DNA of 64,000 nucleotides from Aldehydirespirator sp965220345 (lineage in GTDB: Bacteria; Actinomycetota; Acidimicrobiia; Acidimicrobiales; Aldehydirespiratoraceae), in NCBI GenBank assembly GCA_965220345.1, contig OZ244822.1, positions 496,001-560,000 on the forward strand, in the 5' to 3' direction. The notes below the pieces were generated by a model. The model did no database searches. It worked only from the letters and a program-made list of their open reading frames with translations, and was not told the DNA's origin. Below, in pieces: positions 16,698 to 24,192 of this stretch (position 1 is the stretch's first letter; each line of letters opens with the position of its first letter). The position numbers and the translations under genes were made by a program.

Positions 16698-18035
16698 ATG
16701 AAGCTTCTCGTCATCTGCCCGCATCTTGAGCCCGACACGGCCCCTACTGCAACAGTGATTAGCCGCATCATCATTGAACTCGCCCGGCGCGGCACCCACA
16801 TTGAGGTGGTCACAGCTTTGCCCTGGTACCGCGGCCGCCGCGTTGGTACAGGCTGGAGAGGCAAGCTGTTAAGGAACTCTGATCCAGCCGAGACTCTTCC
16901 TGCCGAAGCCGTCGCCGCGAGCGCTAAGAGTTCAGGTTCGGTTGCGGTCACCCGAGTGCATCCCTTTGCGAGCCGTTTCGGCGGACTAGCGGCTCGTGGT
17001 GCCGGATTCGTGGGCTTCACGATGCTGGCAACAGCAGCAGCAGTGCTGCGAAGGTCTCGCCCTGATGCGGTTCTGGCGATGTCACCGCCGCTGACGCTGG
17101 GAATAGCTGCAGGTCTAGCCGCGAGACGCTTTCGTGTGCCGCTGGTGTTCAACATTCAAGACGTGTTCCCCGACGCTGCGGTCACTGTCGGGGCGATCAG
17201 AAACAGGCGTGTCATTGCAGCAGCTCGCAAACTTGAGCGACTCATCTACAGATCTTGTGATGCCGTGACCGTGCTATCCGAAGAAATGAAAGCCAATATT
17301 GCAGCCAAGGTGGATCCAGCACGAGCCCCGATAATTCAGGTGATTCCCAACTTCTGTGACACCGAAATGATCCGGCCACAGAGCCGCGACACCGCTTACC
17401 GTCATGAAAACGGCCTCGGCGAGCGCACTGTCGTGATGTATGCAGGCAATATCGGCTACTCGCAGCAACTGGAGATGCTGGTGGCAGCGGCGAAGTCGTG
17501 TCGCGACCGCAGCGACGTGGTGTTCGTGATAAACGGAGAAGGTTCTGCCCGCAAAGCGCTTGAGGAGTCAGCGGCTGGGCTCCCCAATCTGCTTCTCATT
17601 GATTTTCAGCCAGCGGAGCGCCTCAGTGAGGTTCTTGCTTCCGCTGACGTGCATGTCATCATGCTGCGCAAAGGGCTGGCTCAGTCAAGCGTGCCATCGA
17701 AGCTCTATTCGATTCTGGCAGCGGGACGCCCAGTTCTGGCAGCAGTAGATCCCGGCAGCGAGGTAGCGCGGGTGGTTTCGAGTGCCGAATGCGGAGCGGT
17801 GGTCGCGCCCGACGAAGAAACTGCGTTCATAGCTTCGCTGCGTTCCATGATTGATGATCCTGAGAGCCGAACAGTCATGGGCAGACGCGGCCGAGCTTTC
17901 GTGGAGGAATGCTTTTCGGCAGCGGATGCCGCTGAGGCTTACAGCTACCTGTTTGAGCAGCTGATTCGGCGCTCTATGACGAAGCGACGATCCTGTAGAC
18001 ACGAGCCAGCTGCTCGGCCGCGTGATCCCAAGTAA
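16698..18035 (+). CDS. GT4-family glycosyltransferase, WbuB/WcaI-like
   Basis: A 445-residue GT-B enzyme. The N terminus MKLLVICPHLEPDTAPTATV and the segments VVTALPWYRGR and FNIQDVFPDAAVTVG resemble the WbuB group, which often moves L-fucosamine or related deoxysugars. The C-terminal half has VVMYAGNIGYSQQLEMLV and VPSKLYSILAAGRPVLAAV. The last 20 or so residues (RSCRHEPAARPRDPK) are coded from DNA that is also the 3' end of the convergent gene at 17974. They look poorly conserved and may reflect stop-codon loss. Confidence 0.85.
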   Translation: MKLLVICPHLEPDTAPTATVISRIIIELARRGTHIEVVTALPWYRGRRVGTGWRGKLLRNSDPAETLPAEAVAASAKSSGSVAVTRVHPFASRFGGLAARGAGFVGFTMLATAAAVLRRSRPDAVLAMSPPLTLGIAAGLAARRFRVPLVFNIQDVFPDAAVTVGAIRNRRVIAAARKLERLIYRSCDAVTVLSEEMKANIAAKVDPARAPIIQVIPNFCDTEMIRPQSRDTAYRHENGLGERTVVMYAGNIGYSQQLEMLVAAAKSCRDRSDVVFVINGEGSARKALEESAAGLPNLLLIDFQPAERLSEVLASADVHVIMLRKGLAQSSVPSKLYSILAAGRPVLAAVDPGSEVARVVSSAECGAVVAPDEETAFIASLRSMIDDPESRTVMGRRGRAFVEECFSAADAAEAYSYLFEQLIRRSMTKRRSCRHEPAARPRDPK

Positions 18036-19146
18036 GTGCAGCAATACGGTCGCGCACTGGGGTCGTAACGCTTTGAGGCGCGGCGAGAGTTTCAGCGAGG
18101 CGTTCGCTGAAGGCCGTTGCGTCACCGGCTGGCACGAGACGAACCTCCGGCTCAAAAATCTCTGCTAACACTCCGACCGCTGTAGCAACAACCGGCGTGC
18201 CTGCTGCGGCCGCCTCCAGCGGCGGCAGGCCGAACCCCTCCAACACAGACGGGTAAGCAAGCACTGTCGCACCCGCTAGCAGGTCAGCCTTACGGGTCTC
18301 ATCGACTTCAGTCAAGCGCATGAAGCGATCTGAGATGCCACTGTCCTTCACTGCTGCTTGGAGGGCGGGCTCATCTCTGCCGCAAGGTCCCGCCACAACA
18401 AGTTTGACATCAGCTGGCAGAGCAGCCATCGCAGGAGGCAAGCATGTCAAAGCCTTGCGAGGCTCGGTAGCCCCGAGAGCCAAAACGAATCGCTCGCTTC
18501 CCACAAGACGACAAGCAGCCGCTGCGTCGCCGCTAGCGGCCGCTTCGACACCGATCGCTACTACATGCACACGGTCTTGAGGTACTCCCAGCACCTCTGC
18601 TGCCTGAACTGCTGTGCTTTGCGTGCAGACATGCAGATGCGCACCCTGCTGCACAGCACGACGCAGAGCGCGACCTACGCCCCGAACTGCCGGACTGCAC
18701 CATTGCGGATGGGTGAGCGGGCTCATGTCGGGAGCGGTGATCAAACGTCGCTGGGCTGGCATTGCCGAATAGTTGGTGCCGTGAACAAGGTCGCTGTCTT
18801 GTGTTAATCGCGCCAACGCGGGGCGCTTGCTGAAGGCCCAGCCCAGATGGCACAAGCGCGCTGGCAAGCGGCTTCGGCGGACAGGCACACCCAAGCGAGA
18901 GGCCATCGCAATGACCTCCCTTGACGATGCCCGTGTCGACAAGACATAACCCGACACCGAAACATCCGGACGGTCTTTGAGCGCTGTGACAAGACCTGAT
19001 GCCAGTTGATGCATGCCTGTTGGAACTCCAAGCAACGGCCCGAAGTCGAGCAGCGCCCGCACTAAGTCTGGATCCGGCGAGACATCGTGGCTGCTCTTGT
19101 CTCCTGCGATCAGGTTCTGCTCGGCTTGCGGATGCTCGACGTTCAT
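17974..19146 (-). CDS. GT4-family glycosyltransferase
   Basis: A 390-residue GT-B enzyme. The core features are GVPTGMHQLASGLVTAL in the acceptor domain, FVLALGATEPRKALTC, FMRLTEVDETRKADLLAGA, and the E-x7-E motif in YPSVLEGFGLPPLEAAAAGT. The annotated start at 19146 adds a hydrophilic extension of about 28 residues; a GTG at 19062 (VRALLDFGPLLG) is an alternative that starts at the first beta strand. The gene follows the WecA-like gene by 10 bases. It overlaps the plus-strand GT4 gene tail-to-tail by 62 bases. Confidence 0.87.
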   Translation of the reverse strand: MNVEHPQAEQNLIAGDKSSHDVSPDPDLVRALLDFGPLLGVPTGMHQLASGLVTALKDRPDVSVSGYVLSTRASSREVIAMASRLGVPVRRSRLPARLCHLGWAFSKRPALARLTQDSDLVHGTNYSAMPAQRRLITAPDMSPLTHPQWCSPAVRGVGRALRRAVQQGAHLHVCTQSTAVQAAEVLGVPQDRVHVVAIGVEAAASGDAAAACRLVGSERFVLALGATEPRKALTCLPPAMAALPADVKLVVAGPCGRDEPALQAAVKDSGISDRFMRLTEVDETRKADLLAGATVLAYPSVLEGFGLPPLEAAAAGTPVVATAVGVLAEIFEPEVRLVPAGDATAFSERLAETLAAPQSVTTPVRDRIAALTWDHAAEQLARVYRIVASS

Positions 19147-19156
19147 TCGTCTGAAT

Positions 19157-20245
19157 TCATTCGTCTGAGCCCAGCCGCGGATGGAACAACGTGTAGAGGA
19201 TCAACGCCAGCGCGGCGATGCCCGCAGGGACTACTCCGTCGCCACTTCCGGTGTAGGTGGGGTAAAGCACAAACGCAGCCAGCACCGCTGTCCAGAGCCA
19301 CAGCAAAACAACGGCACGCCGATGGCCGTGACCGAGACGCATCAGACGGTGATGCAAATGTCCGAGGTCGGCTGCGGCTAGGCCGCGTCCACCAACAGTG
19401 CGGCGCACGATAGCGAAAGCTGTGTCGAACACCGGCACCCCCAAGATCACCAACGGAATGAACAGTGGTGCATAGAAGAAAAACGCTTGACCGCTGAACT
19501 CTCCCGTCGAGCGCCCGCCCACGCTGATCGTAGCGGCGGCCATCAAAGCGCCTAACAGCAGCGCGCCGCCGTCTCCCATAAACACCCGCGCGGGATGAAG
19601 ATTGTGAGGCAGAAACCCTGCTGCGGCACCTAATGCCATAGCAGCCCAAAAAGCACCGGGATTGGCTTCATCAATGATCCCCACATCCGCGAGCCGCAGG
19701 GCATACAGAACGAACGCTGCTGAGGCTATGGCTACGACCCCGGCCGCTAGACCATCAAGGCCGTCAATTAGGTTGACAGCATTGGCTAGCCCTACTACCC
19801 ACAAGACTGTGATCAAAAGCGACCATCCCGGCGACAGGATCACAAGATCCCAGAACGGCACCCTGAACACTTCTATGGAGACTCCCGAAATATGGAATAC
19901 CACTCCCGCAATAGCTGTCCCGGCAGCTTTGACGCGCGGTGACAGTCCTCTAATGTCATCAAAAAGTCCGACACCAAAAACGACTGCTAGAGCGCCGACC
20001 CCGCCGATGATCTCCCAGCGCGACGACCCGTCGCCGAGCAGCACAGCCACCCCCGCCGCTACCAGGATCCCGGTCATCATCGCTATGCCACCAGCTACAG
20101 GGGTCGGTTCGCTGTGTATGTGACGGATGCCGGGCTCAGAGGCTGCGCCCCATTTGAGCGCTGGCTTCACTACGCGTGGAACTAGCACGAGCGTGACCAC
20201 CGCAGCGACAGCTGCCACTGCGGCGAAGGAGATCAACTGCTGCAT
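19157..20245 (-). CDS. Polyprenyl-phosphate N-acetylhexosamine-1-phosphate transferase (WecA/TagO-like)
   Basis: A 362-residue polytopic protein of the MraY/WecA superfamily, which starts a lipid-linked glycan by moving a sugar-1-phosphate from a UDP-sugar to undecaprenyl (or decaprenyl) phosphate. Seen: HSEPTPVAGGIAM near residue 45, the Asp pair in GLFDDIRGLSPR at 96-97, ANAVNLIDGLDGLAAG near 154-168, PHNLHPARVFMGDGGAL near 213-229, and the histidine motif GHLHHRLMRLGHG near 295. About ten membrane helices are visible. The HHRL motif favours WecA over MraY. It probably primes the polysaccharide built by the surrounding glycosyltransferases. Confidence 0.92.
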   Translation of the reverse strand: MQQLISFAAVAAVAAVVTLVLVPRVVKPALKWGAASEPGIRHIHSEPTPVAGGIAMMTGILVAAGVAVLLGDGSSRWEIIGGVGALAVVFGVGLFDDIRGLSPRVKAAGTAIAGVVFHISGVSIEVFRVPFWDLVILSPGWSLLITVLWVVGLANAVNLIDGLDGLAAGVVAIASAAFVLYALRLADVGIIDEANPGAFWAAMALGAAAGFLPHNLHPARVFMGDGGALLLGALMAAATISVGGRSTGEFSGQAFFFYAPLFIPLVILGVPVFDTAFAIVRRTVGGRGLAAADLGHLHHRLMRLGHGHRRAVVLLWLWTAVLAAFVLYPTYTGSGDGVVPAGIAALALILYTLFHPRLGSDE

Positions 20246-20439
20246 TTCACGGTTTCATGTCTGTAAAGGTTCGCGACAGCAAAGAGGCAGCACATACATG
20301 CAAGACGCGTAAAACTTTCGCGGCTCGCAAGAACAGGACACATCGCCAACAGTAGAGCAGTAGCTGCAAGAATTCGTCGCGCCTGCTTGTCTTGAGCGGC
20401 TACTGCTTGGCTGCACGGCCTGCTTGGGCGTTTGAACAC

Positions 20440-20445
20440 TAGTCT
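20440..20445 (+). promoter_or_regulatory. Putative -10 box of a leaderless promoter for the GT2 gene
   Basis: TAGTCT lies eight bases before the ATG at 20454 with no Shine-Dalgarno sequence. The 208-base divergent gap (20246-20453) between the WecA-like and GT2 genes holds nothing else I can identify. Confidence 0.4.
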
Positions 20446-20453
20446 CGCCGATT

Positions 20454-21479
20454 ATGACTCCGCCCGTAGGCAGCGACACGACACCGGCACCGCTCCCTTG
20501 TCTGCTGCAAGCCCTTGGTGTGGACTTGCAAGAGTCGGAACTGCTGGCAGCACTAGTGATGCCAGCGCCGCCGGTTCCAACGTTCACGGTAATAGTCCGA
20601 ACCCAGGGACATCGTCCGCGGGCTTTGTTGGAGGCCGTTGCTTCGCTGGCCGCACAAACTTGGTGTCATTTTACGATGTTCGTGGTGGTGCATAGTGCCC
20701 CGCACACCGCTGCCGAGATCGAATCCAAGCTGGATACGGCTGCGCAAGAGGGTGCCGCGCCAAAGCACCGTCGGGTGCTGTTAGCGCCGTTAGGAGGTGG
20801 CCGCGCGACCCCGCTCAATGTCGGCCTTGAAGCTGCTGAGGGTGATTATGTGTGCTTTCTGGACGACGATGACTTAGCCAAACCGAACTGGCTCGCGGTT
20901 TTCGCCCGTGGAGCTGCCGAAGCCGAGGGGCGGATCATCCGTGCCCGCACGGAGCTACAGCAGTGGCTAACCGACGGCACCGCCGAGCCGCAAGCACCAG
21001 CCGGGCCGGTGGACTACATCTTCCCAGCAACCTTCGATCAGCTCGCCCACTTTGCTTACAGCGAGACACCGATCTGCTCGGTGGCTTTACCGAGACGAGC
21101 GCTCCAGATTCTGGGGCTACGCTTCGACGAGGATCTAGCGGTTTGTGAGGATTGGGATCTGCTGATGCGGGCTTCGTTGCTGCTCGGGGTGCATTGTATG
21201 GATGAGGTGACATCGCTTTATCGGCGTAGCGACAGCGCTAACTCCGAAACAGCAGCTGACCGCCAGGACTGGTATCGCAACCGCGCTCAAGTGATCGAGA
21301 AGCTCGCAAGCGGACCGTTCGTGCTTGACGGTGCCTGCGCTCCACGGCTCGCCGACGCGCATTTCGATTACGACGCAGGCCCTAGCAATCGTTTAGCGGA
21401 TGTCGCTACCCGCGACCTGCTTGCCGCTCTGCCCGGACGCCTCCGTGCCAGGTTGATCAGGTCTTTGAGGCTGCGCTGA
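20454..21479 (+). CDS. GT2-family glycosyltransferase
   Basis: A 341-residue protein. After about 40 proline-rich residues the GT-A domain begins (PTFTVIVRTQGHRPRALLEA). It has the acidic metal/nucleotide motif in YVCFLDDDDLAKPNWL and a later VCEDWDLLMRASLLLG segment typical of inverting GT2 enzymes. No membrane helix is seen. It probably works in the same polysaccharide pathway; substrate unknown. The last 87 bases overlap the convergent O-antigen ligase gene. Confidence 0.85.
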   Translation: MTPPVGSDTTPAPLPCLLQALGVDLQESELLAALVMPAPPVPTFTVIVRTQGHRPRALLEAVASLAAQTWCHFTMFVVVHSAPHTAAEIESKLDTAAQEGAAPKHRRVLLAPLGGGRATPLNVGLEAAEGDYVCFLDDDDLAKPNWLAVFARGAAEAEGRIIRARTELQQWLTDGTAEPQAPAGPVDYIFPATFDQLAHFAYSETPICSVALPRRALQILGLRFDEDLAVCEDWDLLMRASLLLGVHCMDEVTSLYRRSDSANSETAADRQDWYRNRAQVIEKLASGPFVLDGACAPRLADAHFDYDAGPSNRLADVATRDLLAALPGRLRARLIRSLRLR

Positions 21480-22748
21480 GGCTGCTATTCGGCTCGACCG
21501 CAGCGCAGCCGCTAGCAGCAGCACCCAGATGTGCGAGAACCAAAGCACAAAACTCTCAGCCATATTTTCAACAATCACAAAAACTGTGAGCGCCGACCAC
21601 ATCCAAGCATCCACCGTTGGGCGCTGCCAGAGGTTGCGGCTCGAGTTGAACACTGCCAACCCAACCAGAATGACGAACGGCACCACACCCAGCAGTCCTA
21701 AGCCTAGAGCAGTCTCAACCAGGCTGTTGTGGGCACTTCCCCGCTGCAACAACGCCTGCTCTGCGATCAGGTCTGGAACCTCCCAGAAAGCAAAAAACCC
21801 GTAGCCGCCTAAAGGCCTTTGTTGCACACGATCCCAGACCAAACTCCAAATAGCGCGCCGCTGCGCGAATGTGGGAATATCCCAGGCCGCAACTACGGCA
21901 CCAACAGCGGCTGCGATCACTGTCAGCGAGCCCAGAGCCGCCAGCCAAACTCGTATCGGTCTGCGACTGTGAGACCTTGTCGTGACGGATGCAACCAGTG
22001 CGATCAGAGAAGCCACAGCCACAGCAGCGACCAGCGCGACTGTGGCAGTGCGGCTGCCAGCACCTGCCATGATGACAAGAGATGCCACCACGAGCGTCGC
22101 AGCCCCAACCCGGTGCCAAGTGTCGGTGATCGGTAACCAAACGTTGCCCGCAAGCAGCCATCTCAAACCTGAGATCACGCCTATGGCAGCCATCGGTGCC
22201 AACGAGTTGCGGTTCGTGTAAACACCGATCCAGTTGCCGTGCTGATCGATGCCTTCAGAGTTCAGCAAAGCGATCACAATCAGGCTGCCTGCCACTGCGA
22301 CGCTGCTTGCTAGCACGAGAACCGCGGCTAGTTCATCTTCACTGAAACCGGCCAGAGCCAAAGCCAGCATGGCTAAACCGAGATACACGATTGAGCGCCA
22401 CAGGGTCGCGCTCGGGTAAACACTCCAGAGGCTTGAAGCCAACGTTGTGGCGCTGTAGCAGCCGAGTGCAACCAGAGCAACCTGCAACAGCCTGTCGCTG
22501 GAATAGGCGCTTCGCAGGCTTTGCCCGGCCGGGATTACAAGAAGTTCTCTGACACGCCAAACCTTCCAGGCGAGCAGCGTCGAGACCGCCGCCGCAACAG
22601 CAAAAAAGGGCCACACTGCCCAATCGTTCCAATGACCTGGGCGACCCAGCACCCCGACAGCGAACCGTAGTAGCGGACCGTTGCTGAGCACCAGCAGCAG
22701 AACTGCGCCCACGGCGACACGCCAAACACCGCTCACGACAACCGCCAT
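21393..22748 (-). CDS. O-antigen ligase/polymerase family membrane protein (Wzy/WaaL-like)
   Basis: A 451-residue protein with about ten to twelve hydrophobic helices. The Wzy_C-type segment is QRGSAHNSLVETALGLGLLG, containing the conserved His-Asn-x6-Gly pattern of O-antigen ligases, after GYGFFAFWEVPDL. These proteins polymerise or transfer lipid-linked glycans on the outer face of the membrane. The start at 22748 (MAVVVSGVWRVAVGAVLLL) places the first helix at once. The C-terminal 30 residues (QPQRPDQPGTEASG) are hydrophilic and are read from the region shared with the GT2 gene. Confidence 0.85.
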   Translation of the reverse strand: MAVVVSGVWRVAVGAVLLLVLSNGPLLRFAVGVLGRPGHWNDWAVWPFFAVAAAVSTLLAWKVWRVRELLVIPAGQSLRSAYSSDRLLQVALVALGCYSATTLASSLWSVYPSATLWRSIVYLGLAMLALALAGFSEDELAAVLVLASSVAVAGSLIVIALLNSEGIDQHGNWIGVYTNRNSLAPMAAIGVISGLRWLLAGNVWLPITDTWHRVGAATLVVASLVIMAGAGSRTATVALVAAVAVASLIALVASVTTRSHSRRPIRVWLAALGSLTVIAAAVGAVVAAWDIPTFAQRRAIWSLVWDRVQQRPLGGYGFFAFWEVPDLIAEQALLQRGSAHNSLVETALGLGLLGVVPFVILVGLAVFNSSRNLWQRPTVDAWMWSALTVFVIVENMAESFVLWFSHIWVLLLAAALRSSRIAASAQPQRPDQPGTEASGQSGKQVAGSDIR

Positions 22749-22766
22749 TTCAATACAGACAACACT

Positions 22767-24170
22767 TTAGTCGGCTTTGCCTTTAGCTGATTTATCTGAG
22801 GTTTGCTTAGGTGCAAGATCGCGATTTTCTTGGGTGGGTTGGCTTGTGTTGGCTGTGCGAACTGCGCCGGTGACCTGCCATTGCGGGCGAGAGAAGCGGC
22901 CCAGCGTCAGGATCAAACGTGCCGCCATCCAGGCGTGAAGAGCCGCCCAAAGCCAGCCAATGCCTGCTCCGAGAACTAGCACCAGCACTCCGCCGCTCAC
23001 CAGCACGACACCAGCACCAACCATCGAAGCAGCCAGGAAGCGCAGATCACCTGCGCCGATCAGAACCCCGTCAAGAGCGAACACGACCCCCGCAGCAGGC
23101 TGGGAGAAGCCAACATGCAACAACAAAAAACCGGTGAGCGAGACCACAGCCGCATTCGAGGTGAACAGATACGGCAGAACTGGAGAAAGCGCCAGCACCA
23201 GCACTCCGGTCATCACCCCTACCGATGCACCCCAACCAATCATGCGTCGCCCCAGAGCCCGGGCACGCTCTGGCAAGCCAGCACCCAAAGCAAGACCGAT
23301 CAGAGCTTGTCCGGCGATGGCCACTGCGTCCAGCATCAGAGCCAGCACTGTCCAAATCTCAATGACGATCTGATGCGCTGCCAAATCGTCGCTACCGATG
23401 CGGGCTGCCACAGCCACAGTGACCGTGAGACTGGCCCGCAGTGCCGTAGTCCGTATCAACAAATCCCAGCCTGCGACCGCTAACCGTCTAATAACCGCTG
23501 GGTTAGGACGCAGGCTCACATCGTGGCGAGCCACAGCCTGTTTGATCCACCACACAAAGACAGCCGCAGCCGCACACTGTGCCACGACCGTGGACAACGC
23601 CGAAGCGCCGATGCCCTGATCGAAACCGTAGACCAGCACTACCTCAAGCACGAAGTTCGCTACCGCCGAACCAAGAGCCACAAAAAAAGGCCTTTTAGTG
23701 TCTTGCACTCCGCGCAGATAGCCGACCCCGGCTAGCACCACCAGCATGGCTGGCAAACCCAGCAACGAGATACGCAGATAGATAAGCGCGTTTTCGGTGA
23801 CAGCAGTGTCGTTGCCGCCGAACAGTTGCACTAGCCGCGACGACGTAAGCAGCCCAACTATGGAAAGTATGACACCAGCAACTATCGCCAGCCAGATGCT
23901 CTGAACAGCCTGATGAGCGGCCCGTTGATGCTCTCCTGCGCCAATCAGCCGTGCTACAGCTGCAGTAGTTCCGTAGGCCAAAAAGATGAACATGGCGTGA
24001 GCGGTCAACAGAATTGCCGAGGCCACAGCCAGCCCGCCGAGTTGTGGAGTGCCGATACGCCCGACGATGGCTGTGTCGGCCAGCACATACAGCGGCTCTG
24101 CCATCAGTGCTCCTAGAGCTGGCCACGCCAAGCGCCATATCTCACGATCGTCACTGCTCCAGCGGATCAT
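22767..24170 (-). CDS. MATE-family transporter (DinF-like)
   Basis: A 467-residue protein with about twelve membrane helices. The N-terminal half has LAWPALGALMAEPLYVLADT, AIVGRIGTPQLGGLAVAS and GTTAAVARLIGAGEH; the second half repeats the fold (AARIGSDDLAAHQIVIEIW). MATE proteins exchange cations for drugs, metabolites or lipid-linked cargo. Position next to the O-antigen ligase gene could mean a flippase-like role, although DinF-type efflux is equally possible. The C terminus is a hydrophilic Lys/Thr/Gln-rich tail. It begins 22 bases after helY. Confidence 0.9.
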   Translation of the reverse strand: MIRWSSDDREIWRLAWPALGALMAEPLYVLADTAIVGRIGTPQLGGLAVASAILLTAHAMFIFLAYGTTAAVARLIGAGEHQRAAHQAVQSIWLAIVAGVILSIVGLLTSSRLVQLFGGNDTAVTENALIYLRISLLGLPAMLVVLAGVGYLRGVQDTKRPFFVALGSAVANFVLEVVLVYGFDQGIGASALSTVVAQCAAAAVFVWWIKQAVARHDVSLRPNPAVIRRLAVAGWDLLIRTTALRASLTVTVAVAARIGSDDLAAHQIVIEIWTVLALMLDAVAIAGQALIGLALGAGLPERARALGRRMIGWGASVGVMTGVLVLALSPVLPYLFTSNAAVVSLTGFLLLHVGFSQPAAGVVFALDGVLIGAGDLRFLAASMVGAGVVLVSGGVLVLVLGAGIGWLWAALHAWMAARLILTLGRFSRPQWQVTGAVRTANTSQPTQENRDLAPKQTSDKSAKGKAD

Positions 24171-24192
24171 TCAAAAGACTTCTATGAGAGTC

